Shown here piece by piece: positions 23,232 through 34,485 of a stretch of 43,736 bases of DNA (within the stretch, counting starts at the first letter, position 1; the number at the start of each line of letters is the position of its first letter). The notes under the pieces were generated by a model, which had not been told where the DNA came from, did no database searches, and saw only the letters and a program-made list of their open reading frames with translations. This DNA is from Silene noctiflora (Eukaryota; Streptophyta; Magnoliopsida; Caryophyllales; Caryophyllaceae): positions 66,301 through 110,036 of the forward strand of contig VHZZ01000374.1 in NCBI GenBank assembly GCA_009801015.1, read 5' to 3'. A program made the translations under genes and the position numbers.

Positions 23232-24258
23232 TATTTAATTTCGTTTATTATATTTCTTTTAAAAAATGGTTTGGTGCCATTGAGATTTGAGGCAGTGGTA
23301 ATGTTGTTGTTGTTGTTGATGATGATGAGCTGATTAAGATCTGCATATAGGTTTTTATTTTAATTATTGCCTTTTTTGGCTACTGAGTGTTTGCTTTTCT
23401 GTGGAAGTATATTGCTTTTGGTGTATCATAGTTTTGATTACTTTTAACTAGTCTAAGACCCACATTTCGGTTATTGTAGTTAAAGTCGCTGTCTTTTTAT
23501 AATTCAGTTCATTGCTTGAGGAAATGGGTATGATGGAAAGCATTTTGATTTTTTGTATGGTGTATCCAAGGTTTAGGCTATCTGGTCTTCAGTTGTTGCT
23601 AGAAAATAGAAAATAGAACCGTGGTTAGCGTTGACTCAATGGATTAAGACATTAAGTTACTTACTTGACCAATTAGTCGGGTTGTTTTGTTCACCTAAGA
23701 TTACCTTTCAAAGTATTAAGCCATCTAATATGGTTAAAGAAGTTTAGAAAACTGGTTATAGCTTTGGCCTGCAGAAGTAAAATAAGGGGGTTATGGTTGT
23801 TCAGCCTTTTTACGCTTCTTCTCAATATTTTTGTTGACATTTTCTTGTTGGTTGTTAGTTATCCCAATGTTCAGCTGTATACTTCTTAACATGAATTTTT
23901 TATTACATTGGGTTGAGTTCCTATTATTAAAATATTTTGTCGTATATTTGTTTGTGTAAATGTCATACAAAAAGCAAGCGGTAAGGGACTTAGTTCAATG
24001 AATGGCTTGATTTGGCTTCTCGAAGTACAGTATGAGTTTGTCGTGTGAATGAAAAGAAGCTGAAATTGGATCTTACCACCTCTTTCCTTGTCCTTCTCAA
24101 CTGTTGGATTACATCTAACACATGATTATCAATTACGAAACTAATTTGACCAGATAGCTCAGTAGTTTGTATTAATTCCCCTTTCCTGAGAAGGACTAAC
24201 GGCTATATTGACTCAATCTTATATTTCGTGTATGTCACCAGGTAAATTATCTTGCATC

Positions 24259-24363
24259 ATGAAGTGCCTGTAATAATTTGGATTTTTGCACCTTTCTGTC
24301 TTTGCTCTCTGGAGCAAACATCCGACTTTGACAGTAAAACTTGAGATGCTTCTTTTGGAATAA
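24259..24363 (+). promoter_or_regulatory. Two short upstream ORFs before the kinase start
   Basis: ATG AAG TGC CTG TAA at 24259-24273 encodes four residues; a second uORF at 24346-24363 encodes five. Both lie after the proposed 5' UTR acceptor, so they should be in the mRNA and could lower or tune translation of the kinase. The effect is inference. Confidence 0.55.
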
Positions 24364-24422
24364 GTCATTGAAGACTCCAAGAATCTTTTTTCTTCTTTCC
24401 TTTGGTCCATCGATTGCATACG

Positions 24423-27400
24423 ATGGCACATATGAGCCTTTTCTCTGGTAATCGTGAAATTGTCGAGATCGAGGAGGAGTTAGATCATGGAGAAAATTAT
24501 AGAAGCAACAATTATATGAAGCCAGACACAAGAAGAGAGGAAAAGGACAGGAGATCTCTTGCCTCAAATGATGGGAACGTTAGCTCTTTAGAAGAAGATC
24601 TTAACCAACTTTTTGAGATATTTAATCGTAAAGCTTCATCCCGTGGAGCTTCCCTTGAAAATAAAGGTAAAAATTCAAAGAAAAATGCCTCCAAAAAGCC
24701 CGTCAAAGGAGCAGGGTTGAATGCACCTGGACATGGAATTTCCGAGCGCATGAATCTGAAACAGGCACTTAGGGGTTTATGCCTCTCTCAGGCCTCAGAA
24801 ATGGCCGCCATGAAACGCTCGACAAAGTCTCCTCGTTCTTTGCAAGATGGGAAAATTTTGACCATGTATCGCAATGTTGCAGTTGAAGACATTAGATCTG
24901 ATCATTCCCAAGATGATACCAGAGAGAGTATGCTGGAAATATCTCTTGTGCCTGAGGAATCAACTTTTGACTCTTTTCAGAGTGTTCCCGGGAAGTTACC
25001 AGCATCTGATCTGTGGCCTTCAAACCGAAGATCCTTCTCCGAAAAGGCAGGTGGACCCACCACCATTCAGAACGATAGGTTTGTTGAGTCAATGGACTCT
25101 TCTCAGAGTGTTACTGGGAAGTCGCCAGCATCTGATCTGTGGCCTTCAAACCGAAGATCCTTCTCCGAAAAGGCAGGTGGACCCACCACCATGCAGAACG
25201 ATAGGTTCGTTGAGTCAATGGACTCTTCTCAGAGTGTTACTGGGAAATTGCCAGCATCTGATCTGTGGCCTTCTAACCGTAGATCATTCACTGAAAGGGC
25301 AGGTGGACCCACCACCATTCAGAACGATAGGTTTGTTGAGTCAATGGACTCTATCAATCAAATATCAAAGCCTGATAAACCTTCATGTGTAACTTCTTTA
25401 TCTTCTTCACATGCTGATTATATTCCGGACGTGGATCATACTATTCTGACTCAGAATTCAATGATAACTACGTCAACCAAAATTGGGAATCAAACCTCTG
25501 TCAGCGTAGTCCCACCATCTTTACCTCCGTCCGCTAACAATAGCGTGCGAGAGGTAGCTAAGAGTAGCCCAGTTCTGAACATGGATCATACCAAAATTGG
25601 GAGTCAAACCTCGCCCAGTATACTCCCACCATCTTCACCTCAGTCTGCTAAAAATAGCATGCGAACAGTCACTAAGAGTAGCCCAATTCCGAACATGGAT
25701 CATACTATTTTGACTCAGAAATCAGTGATTACTACATCAACCAAAATTGGGAGTCAAACCTCCCCCAGAATACTCCCACCATCTTCACCTCCGTCTGCTA
25801 AAAATAGGGTACTAGAGGTTGCTAAGAGTAGCCCAAGAGAAAACGGAAAATCCTCTGCCTTTGTTGACTTTTCAAGTCAATCATCTTTGATGGATTTATC
25901 TCAGGCAGGAAATGATGCAGCTCCCTCTTCTTCATCTCGGTCTAGTTATGCCAGAAAACTGGCAGCACAGAAAGATTCGGCTGCTTCAACAGTGGAATCT
26001 GGGATGCACAAGTCAATGATTAATATCCTTCATCATGATGAGGATGAATATACTCAGAGTTGTTCTAATGATATTCATGACAAGGCATGGGGGCATAACA
26101 ATAGCAGCACGACAGAAAACGAAATATTCTCCTCTGCTGTTTTTTCGAGTCAGCCACCACTGACAGAGTCATTGGATAATGAGAAGCATAAACCTCGGCG
26201 TTCTCCTCGTGCTAGTGCCAAGACCTCTTTGGACAATGCTAGAAAAATGGCAGAACAAAAAGAGATAATTTCTCTGTCACCTGTGGCTCGAAATCAAAAG
26301 AAGATTGATATGGCACTTAAAGAAGAGCGTACACCTACATGCTCTCCACGTCGCTCTGATCTTGGTGATAGAGTTTTGGATTACGGGAAGAGTATTGGGT
26401 TCCCCATTAAGGTATTAGGTAAAGAATCTGCATCAGAGAAGGTAGTTGCCAAAGAGTTGGATGGAGTCGTTCAGGACAGTCTGAAGACCATAACTTCCAC
26501 TGGCTCCCCAAAAGGTAAAAAAGTGAGCAGGACAGCTAAAAATGCTCACCATTTTGTCAAACCTCTTATCAAGACTAAGAATTTTGTCAATAGGAGATCT
26601 AAGAAGAAAATGGCCACAGATAATGGCTCAAAAAATATACGCAGCGAGTTCAATAATGACTTATATTCCAGTCCAAATCCAATAGTTTGTCCAAATTGCC
26701 AGTGTGATGTGACTGATGCCTGGAAGGAAGCTAGTAATGAGTCTTCATTATCCAATCACGATTCTCCGGTATCTCCTCAAGAGTCTCTCGTATCTGTTGA
26801 AGAGTCACCGGCATTCTATCAAGAGTCCCCTATATCTCCATTTGCCACATCCGATTTTAATACACCTGGACCAAGTTCTGATGGTTTAATTACGTCCAAA
26901 TCAGTTCTTGTCGAATCTAGTAGTAACTCGAAGTCAAGAGACAGGGCGAACTTTACTCAAAGCTCAAAAAGCAGTCCTGATGAATGCAGCAGTAGTACAA
27001 GTGTTAGTGAGGAAAGTAACATGGGCAGGGCGAGCATTTGCGACCGGCCCCACATGTCTAAGGATGTTAGGTGGGAAGCGATTCGCCATGTGAGGTTTCA
27101 ACATGGAACTTTAGGGTTGAAAAATTTCAGTCTTTTGAAGAAGCTCGGATGTGGAGATATCGGAACGGTCTATCTTGCCGAGCTTATTGGTACCAATTGT
27201 CTATTTGCAATAAAGGTCATGGACTGCGAGTTCTTGGCTAGAAGGAAAAAGATAGCTAGAGCTCAAACTGAAAAGGATATTCTGAGAATGTTGGACCATC
27301 CTTTTCTTCCGACTTTGTATTGCCAGTTTACATCAGATAATCTATCGTGTTTAGTCATGGAGTACTGTCCTGGGGGTGATCTACATGTTCTTCGGCAGAG

Positions 27401-30400
27401 ACAGCCTGGCAGGTGTTTCACAGAACAAGCTGCAAGGTAATGCTTACGATATCTTTTGGCTGTTTTCTTTGTTTCAATCCAAATTGTGTTGCTTCACTTG
27501 AGTACTAGTGTTTCTAGCGATGTTACTGAGACTCAGGTACGCATGTCACACTGTGACTCCATGGTACATATTCCAGTGTCAGACTCTGCATGAGTCATTT
27601 TTACAAGCACTGGGACCCAATCCTATAATGAGGATAAGGATGTGGGGGCACATCTTCTAAATGAAAATACTCTTGACAAATTTGAAATGCATCTGAATTT
27701 GTACATTAAAATAAAAATATGCTAACGATGCTTGAGAAATAAACGACCCTTTAGAGGAATGAAGGGCAAGGGAAAAGGCCGAAGAGGAAACTTAGAACTC
27801 TCTACAAGGTCTATTAGATGTCAAGCTAACCAGTAGCTCAGATGACAGCTCGGTTAGAAAAGAAATAGTTTTTTGATATTGTGGATGTATGGTGGCTTTC
27901 TCGTTCATCAATATCATTTGTTAAGTCAGGCAGTGTACTTTAGCTGCAAAGAATTTGTGCTGACCTGTCAGGTAGGTGGTAGCGGGATATCTATATGATG
28001 CTCCTCTATCTCACATCAGTAGGTCTTGCTTAAGACCGTCTTAAATTAAGACATCTCACAACCTTGTTTCATTTTCACGATTTCACCTTTATTTAATTCG
28101 GCTCTGGAGCTGTCTTAAATGAGAATTGGTGATCTCAGATTGTCTGACACCTTTTCAAACTGTGACTCACCGTTCTCTGAGTCAAAGTTCCTGAAGTAGA
28201 CAATATCTCCTGAAAAGAGTCAATCGAATGAATGTCATTTCTTTTGCTCTCTCTTGGTTTCACTGTTTACTGCTGCATGCCATCTAGATCTTTGTTTTAT
28301 TTACATTGTAATATGTGCGTCTTCAGTTTTTACTTTTATGTGTATTTGTGTTTGAAAGGGGGTCCATTGGTAGACGCCATATAGTTTTATCAGCATATGC
28401 AGTGCACGTTGGCTGACTATGGAGTATGTCCTATGTTTTTCCGACATCTCATATTACCCTGCATACCTGTGTCTGGCAATTGACACTCCAGCATGGGTAC
28501 GACACTTGTACACTTCACTTAAACCACAGCTTGAGAATTTTTTCCTAGAATAGCCAAGGCTTACCCTTGAATAAGCAATTTTGTTGGATACTTGTAACTG
28601 AGTCCAAGTAACATAAATTATACAATTATTGCAAGGAAAAATTCACGACTTGCCTTTTATAAATATGCTTTTCAGAACTCCTACCTTTATAAACTTTTTT
28701 CCAGAACTCCTACCTTCTTGTTACCTTTGTCTCGAAACGACTACCAATTACCCTGTCCGAATGATAAAAAATAGAATACCTAAAATACCCTTCAACATAC
28801 ACATCAGTCATCATTCTGGTCATAACTTAACCAGTAACCACCAACTTTCTCCTCCACCACGAGACACCACCACCCCCACCGATCCCCACCCTTTCTCTGT
28901 CGTACGCCTACTCCTCCATTCAAAACTACAATTCCACTCCATAATTACCATGACAAACCTTAAAAAACCCTCCTCCCAACTAAACCGAGAAAACTGAAGA
29001 ACTGTCCGGAGTACCAATCTGAAGAATTCGAGTGAAATAGTAGAAGGAAACAACAATGTTGCGCCCCCATATTAAATTTTTTCCGAGTTTTGATTTTAGC
29101 TTGACGAAAAGTGTATGGCAGTTGAAATTGAAGGACATTGTATGCTATGGGAAACTACTAGCTGTAATTATGATAATTACGGACAAAACCCAGTAATGTT
29201 GGTAACTGATTGAGGTACCCAAGTGTATTTTGGGGGCGGGAGAGATTTTTAAAGGGTGGCTATGGGGTGGGGTGGAGTGGTGGTTTCAAAAGGGGGAGGA
29301 GGCAGTAGGACGGGTTGGGGGCGCTGTCGACGAAGGGTGTGTTGCCTGTAGCCGTTGAGGGTGCATAGCGGTGGGTGGTGGAGATAAAGTTAGGTGTTAA
29401 ATGTAGTATTATTCCATATAACTAGGGGTAAAATGGTCCTAGGCAAATTGATTTAGAGTGAGATTGTCGAAAAAGTGTAATTAGTAGTGACTTTGAAACG
29501 GAGGTAACAATAAGGTAGGAGTTTTAGAACTTTTTATAAGGTAGGTACTCCGAAAAAGGGAAATACAGATCACCCCCATTAGTTTGATACAAAAGGTAAT
29601 ACTCCGTATGTAATAGTGGTGCTTACGTTTTACATGCTGCACATTGATCCAATCCCGAACTTTATTCTGCTCTAGGTGGCGTATCAAATATGTACCTTTT
29701 CATCTTTCTCTGTAAGATATGTCCATCAGTCCATGTGGTAATTTTATTAATAATCCTTCATTCACTTTGCAGATTCTATGTTGCTGAAGTACTCCTTGCA
29801 TTAGAGTACCTGCATATGCTTGGGGTTGTTTATCGAGACTTAAAACCGGAAAATATCTTAGTCCGAGAAGATGGCCACATAATGCTCTCTGACTTTGACC
29901 TTTCACTCAGATGTGTTGTTAGTCCTACACTTCTGGTCTCATCATCAACGTCAGATGGCTCAAGAAAGACATCCCGTGGTTCACGTCTACGCGGCAATTC
30001 TCGTTGCGCTCAACCTCTATGTATAGAACCATCCTGTCAAGTGACATGCTTTACTCCTAAGCTCTTAAAAAATTCCTCCAAATTGAAGAAAGTGAAATCT
30101 GACGTGGCAGCTGAGATGAGACCATTGCTCCAGCTCGTCGCAGAACCCACCTCTGCAAGATCCAACTCATTTGTTGGTACCCATGAATATTTAGCCCCGG
30201 AGATCATCAAAGGAGAAGGTCACGGGAGTGCTGTCGATTGGTGGACCTTTGGTATTTTCCTCTATGAGCTCCTTTACGGTAGAACTCCCTTCAAAGGACC
30301 TGGAAATGAAGAAACCTTGGCCAATGTAGTTTTGCAGAACTTGAAATTCCCAGATAGCCCTTTCGTTAGTCTTCAAGCCAGAGACCTAATTGATGCCCTT

Positions 30401-30613
30401 TTGGTGAAAGAGCCCGAGAACCGGCTTGGGACAGAAAGAGGTGCTGCTGAAATCAAGCAGCACCCCTTCTTCGATGGCCTGAACTGGGCCTTGATCCGAT
30501 GCGCCCTTCCACCCGAGTTACCTGAGTCCCGGGGTTATGGAATGCCAATACCACCCACGAATGAAAAGAGCAACAAATATGCAGGTAATAGCTCAGAATT
30601 TGAGGTCTTCTAA
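24423..30613 (+). CDS. KIPK: AGCVIII Ser/Thr protein kinase, KIPK type (1284 aa, two coding exons)
   Basis: Exons 24423-27436 and 29773-30613 join through a 2336-bp intron at EQAAR|FYVAEV. The kinase domain starts near residue 902: Gly loop [11 protein letters not shown], catalytic-pocket Lys931 in [12 protein letters not shown] with Asp1027, then DFD (from 1045) in place of DFG, the hallmark of plant AGCVIII kinases. About 100 residues, including a basic insertion with Cys, separate DFD from APE (about 1146); the activation-loop Ser is near 1137 in [14 protein letters not shown]. The chain ends in FEVF, an FxxF hydrophobic motif used for PDK1 docking. KIPK-type kinases bind the kinesin KCBP and PERK receptor kinases and act in polar growth. 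The long Ser-rich N-terminal part is larger than in Arabidopsis KIPK (about 930 aa) and carries two repeat families. The first true ATG is 24423; codon TTG at 24402 is not a start. Two uORFs precede it. Poly(A) signal AATAAA at 30987. Confidence 0.92.
24969..25346 (+). repeat. In-frame coding minisatellite: three 126-bp (42-aa) units
   Basis: Units start at 24969, 25095 and 25221, exactly 126 bp apart, and a partial fourth begins at 25347. Each encodes [17 protein letters not shown] followed by SF.E.AGGPTT and NDRFVESMD. Units 1 and 2 differ at about seven positions; unit 3 has more changes. The protein repeat is at residues 183-308 of the kinase N-terminal region. Confidence 0.95.
25428..25850 (+). 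repeat. Second in-frame coding repeat: three units, one with a 12-codon gap
   Basis: The stretch [21 protein letters not shown], then PPS.P.SA.N and KSSP, recurs with TKIG codons starting at 25476, 25590 and 25740. Steps of 114 and 150 bp differ by 36 bp, matching loss of the ILTQ...TTS piece from the middle unit. All steps are multiples of three, so the reading frame is kept. Confidence 0.9.
28017..28131. mobile_element. MITE with 9-bp target duplication (115 bp) in the kinase intron
   Basis: The left end reads CAGTAGGTCTTGCTTAAGAC and the right end AAATGAGAATTGGTG; both match the ends of the element at 39542-39729. Flanks ATCTCACAT (28008-28016) and ATCTCAGAT (28132-28140) are a 9-bp target duplication with one mismatch, as for Mutator-like elements. 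Internal sequence is AT-rich with no coding. Confidence 0.75.
28640..29575. mobile_element. Non-autonomous DNA transposon with long inverted ends in the kinase intron
   Basis: The left arm (about 28650-28750) contains AGAACTCCTACCTTCTTGTTACC (described here by position 28700-28724) followed by TCGAAACGACTACC. The right arm (about 29485-29560) is its complement, with GGTAACAATAAGGTAGGAGT. The arms are about 80-100 bp. Between them lie a C-rich block (28845-28900, repeated CACCAC) and a G-rich block (29225-29380) typical of fold-back or MULE-like elements. The target duplication was not determined. It accounts for about 40 percent of the kinase intron. Confidence 0.65.
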
Positions 30614-31813
30614 ATCGGTAATCTTCCCTCAGTGACAAGGTGAACATGATTCGTGTGTTGTACTGGTTTTGAATTTGGTGATTATTTGGAGCGTTGGTGC
30701 TGTGGTGTAACCATAATGTTAGATATCGGCCGCAATAATCACAATCGAGTTACTAAGGTTTTGAAGCTCCGCCCACATTTGGTATCGCCTGTGTTTACCT
30801 CTTGGAAGACTATTTTCTAGATGAATTCTGAAACAGAAGGGTTGACGCCTTCATGCCTTGTGTTTGTATCTACATATAGGTTCGTAGTGTAAATTTTTTT
30901 TTATCCGAGTACATGGTAGTTTCTCATTTTGTTATAGTGAGATTTTGAGATGTAACCGAGCTGAACTGGCAATTGCTTCTTTCTTCAATAAAATTTTGGA
31001 GAATTCCTTTACACTCCTGATGTCCCTCAGTTGTATAAGAACTCGCTCGCTTTCATCTTTATACAATTGCTGTGACGGTTGTATAGCAGGGCCTTACTGC
31101 AGACATTGGCTAATTTAGTTTGTTATTATACTCCTACGTCCCAATCATTTGTTTACTGTTTTTACTATTTACTTCCGCTTAACCACTTTAGCTAACCCTA
31201 CCAGATACAAGCAAATGACAAGAACATTGTTCTGGAGGAAAATACAAAACGAATAATTACAGAACCTTATGGAAAGATCTGCAGTTCTCTATTAGATGTC
31301 ACGTCTTCTATCTCATCTATGCCTCACTCCATCCTTACATTACTCCGACAGTCCGACTCATAACATCACATCTTCCGTCTCATCTATAATACAGAGCAAC
31401 CCTTTCTTTTAACCGTTGTGAACGTGAAACAGACTCAATCGTATATTTTCTAGCAGGCCATATGATTTGCTTTAAATCCGTTTCATTTGCAATGATCATA
31501 TAAGCGTATGGATATAAGATTAAGAACGCAATCATTAACGAGTTGTAGCAGTTCTATTATTGATTTGGCCCGTTACAGTCGGGGTAAGATCAATGACAGT
31601 TACATGGGAAATTTTATTGCCTAATGAACTCCATAGGTACAGCAAAACCACAATAATCTATGGAGCCAAAAGAAAACAAGAATCCCTCATTTATTTATTC
31701 CTATTATTATTCATTGTATTAATATAATCTGTTTTATTCTATATATATATATATATATATTTGGCTAAGACAGATCCCCCAACTATAGAAATGGATCGTT
31801 CTTTTTGGTAACT
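30614..31813. other. Convergent 3' intergenic region
   Basis: The kinase 3' UTR runs to the AATAAA at 30987-30992. A single Stowaway-like end (CTCCTACGTCCCAATCATTTG, near 31130) has no clear partner. An (AT)n microsatellite lies at 31741-31760. No gene was recognised. The region separates the plus-strand kinase from the minus-strand gene ending at 31814. Confidence 0.6.
30987..30992 (+). terminator. Poly(A) signal of the kinase gene
   Basis: AATAAA lies 374 bp after the kinase stop codon, in a T-rich stretch, the only clear such signal in this 3' region. Confidence 0.6.
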
Positions 31814-33569
31814 TCAATAAACCCACTCCGGAGGCAACCCGATATCGTCCACCTGGTTTGTCTTCGTTTGTTTATAGTTCCGTCGTTGAGAACCCTTGTC
31901 GGTTTTAGGCTTCGTTTGAATCCCGTCTGCAAAATTTAAAATGAACAATTTGAGCTCATAAAATATGACAGGATAAATTGTACGGAACTTCATCTTAAAA
32001 AGTAATTTTAAGAATCTTATGAGTTTCGACACGCAAATACTCATATAATAAATATATGAACCGTTAATTCCGTTACGTGATAAAATGGACCAATTCCGAG
32101 AAGTGTGACCTTAAATATCTTAAAAAGTCAAACAGAAACATTACACTAAAAAAATGATGATATCGAAATGGTCCCGAGTCGACGAGACGAAGATTATAAA
32201 CTGTTTAAATAAATTGACGTACAAATAAAATTAATTTGTTGTAGATTCCGTGAATGGCATCAGCAAAAATGGACCCTTTATTATTATAAGTTGAATAAAC
32301 TAAAAGATTCTATCAATCGACGCCTGGAACAATCTACAACAGATGTCCGGACCACTCCACGTGATCGACTTGAGCAATTATTAATTTCGTCTTCTTTTTA
32401 AATTAGTCAATCAAGATAATGGCTTATACACGCAATCTCTCAATCACCATCACCGATAACGTTCAACGATTTACATATAAACAAATAATTAACAAATAAT
32501 TGAGGGTCTTCCGCTTAGTTAATGAAAAATGTATAAGTTCGGTTTTACTAGTTAAAATTTTCCGACATTTTATCTAGTTTATCGCATTGCATCGTATTTT
32601 AATTAAACGTAAATAAATACTCCGTAATTATCACATATAGAAAGACTAATGAATACAGAATGGTACAACAGTAAATGTACCTGACTTATTTTTGGGCTGA
32701 TCAGGGTAATCAACATGCCGAGGCAAGAACACACCGGTACCAACCGATTCTCTCTTCAGGACGATAAACGGACCCGTCATGGGCTGGGCTTGGGCTTGGG
32801 CTTGAGCCTGGTCTTGGGCCTTGCCTGGAAGAGGTGGCCACGCCGATTGTGGGAAACCCAGGGTACTGTTATTACCGTTATTACCGTTATTCTTCTTCTT
32901 GTTCTTCTTGGTAACTTTGCTCTGTTGTGGCGCCGCTGGTCCATACGTCATTTCCTAAACACACACCATCACATAATTACATTTGTGTAATTCTTTTTTA
33001 AGACGGTCGTAAGTATGAAACGAATTTAAATAACACGTATTTGTATCTGGTTAGTAATCATCATTAAATAATACTCCATTTGGAATATGTTTTTTAATCC
33101 ACTTCGCGCCTTAATATAAACACAAATTCTTAAGAGAGACTTACGACTTATTAATATTGAGATTAATAATCAAAGATTAATTATATCGACTTACCGGAGT
33201 GTAGTGGCCGTAAAAAAACGGCGACCGTTGTTGAGGAGGGTAAAACAGTCTTTCACCGCCGTTACTACCATCAAAGAAACCAGTACCAGTAGTAACTTTC
33301 ATTTTCGCGACCTCGCCGGCCGCTTTCTTCAACAAATCCAACGTAACACAATCGCTGTCATCCTTCGGGCTACCAAGACTCGAACCCGGGTTTTTGGACT
33401 CAAACGCGAACAAAGTCGACTGAGGCGAGCAAAACCCGCGTAAATCATCATCCTCGCTGGTTTCATTTTCAGGTGCAGAAAGGGTGAGGTCGAAGTCGGA
33501 CAGAATATCTTCATCAGTAAGAAAGTCGGAGGGAAGCCAGAAGGCGGCGTCGGGCAAGTCGTCAGCCAT
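31814..33569 (-). CDS. Plant-specific protein of unknown function with GTGVFLPR and LPPEWVY motifs (253 aa)
   Basis: Three exons on the minus strand, 33569-33195, 32954-32681 and 31926-31814, have GT-AG introns and one open frame. The N-terminal 60 residues are acidic (PSDFLTDEDILSDFDLTLS), followed by a Ser-rich region and VTLDLLKKAAGEVAKMK. The middle exon has a Lys/Asn-rich stretch (KKNKKKNNGNN), a run of four Gln-Ala pairs, and SVGTGVFLPRH. The protein ends LPPEWVY. The combination of GTGVFLPR with a final LPxEWxY marks a family of uncharacterised land-plant proteins; a nuclear role has often been presumed but I know of no firm function. The basic patch could be a nuclear signal (inference). 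Confidence 0.85.
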
Positions 33570-34079
33570 GAGAGGGTGAAGGTGAGAATTGTAGAGAGGG
33601 AATTGAAATGAGGGAAATGGAGTGAATGGCGGGAGGAATAAATAAGGAGGAGAAAAGGTGAGGGGAAGTGTATTTGTGTTCTGTATATTGGAATGAACGT
33701 GCGATGTATGTATTCATTCTCGTCTGGCAAAATATTATACGAGATTTACGCGCTGTTTTTATGAATTCGGAAGGTTTTGAATTTGTTACTGATTTCATTT
33801 CACATTTTCACGTCGTCGGAAATTTAAGACGGTATCTTTTTATGCTATTACGTTCCATTTATTGATAGTCGTGTTTCTATAAGCGAGTTGGGGAGATCGT
33901 GGATATTTACCTTTTTTGAGGCTTTTGAGACGTAGGTAATCTGAAGGTGAGTTGCGTTTAGTATTACTTGTATTCGTATGTAAAAGGTATGAGATTTACG
34001 AGTTGTTTTTATGATTGGGAGAGTTTAATCGTAAATTGAACTGAAAGAGATGACGCGGGAAAATGCCTGCGTCTATTCC

Positions 34080-34161
34080 AAATTAAGCAATATACTCCCT
34101 CCATTTTATTTTTTTCTTCCAAATTAAGCAATATACTCCCTCCATTTTATTTTTTTCTTCC
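34080..34161. repeat. Perfect tandem duplication of a 41-bp unit
   Basis: Two identical 41-bp copies, 34080-34120 and 34121-34161, each contain TACTCCCTCCATTTTATTTT, which looks like a Stowaway-type terminal repeat. No partner end was found, so this may be a MITE fragment duplicated in place. Recent, since the copies are identical, or an assembly artefact. Confidence 0.85.
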
Positions 34162-34410
34162 TATGTATTTGTTCGTGATCTTTGAGATGCTAATTTGACC
34201 ATGTTTTTTCATATTCATATATTACTTTATTTGTTAAAGTATAATTTTGGGAAAGAATTTTTTTCTATAAGAAAATGTAACTATTTTTCATATTACATAA
34301 TGATTTAAATATGAAATACCGAAAGTCAATGTTTGATAACTTTGACAATTCAAAAAGTAAATGAAAAAAAAAAACTCGAGTATTTCTTCGACCTGTATTC
34401 CTGATGCCTT

Positions 34411-34485
34411 AAGCCCCACTCCAATAACTCAGTGACAGAACGGTCAACTGTTAACTAACTGTCCTCGATTCAAATCCTACTTAAA
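34411..34485 (+). repeat. tRNA(Asn)-like pseudogene or SINE head
   Basis: The stretch contains an A-box-like TAACTCAGTGACAGAACGG (34425-34443), an anticodon-loop-like CTGTTAA centred on GTT (34448-34454), and a B-box-like GATTCAAATCC (34467-34477). Order and spacing fit a tRNA for Asn, but stems are mismatched, so it is not a working tRNA gene. It could be the 5' part of a SINE. Confidence 0.5.

Larger units (their letters stand above)
22864..24241 (+). other. Probable 5' UTR intron of the kinase gene
   Basis: A donor TTTTTCAG|GTATTT at 22864 follows a CT-rich leader, and an acceptor TGTCACCAG ends at 24241, 181 bp before the kinase start codon. Between them there is no coding signal, one Stowaway-type MITE and an antisense tRNA-derived remnant. 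Proposed from splice consensus and position only. Confidence 0.4.

Noticed and set aside
24402..24422. Kinase start at 24402
   Set aside because: That codon is TTG. The first ATG in the frame is 24423.
31130..31250. Complete Stowaway MITE near 31130
   Set aside because: One clear terminal repeat is present but no convincing complementary end with a TA flank was found.
32715..32990. 91-aa plus-strand open frame with repeated Gly-Leu
   Set aside because: It is the antisense of the Gln-Ala repeat of the GTGVFLPR-family gene.
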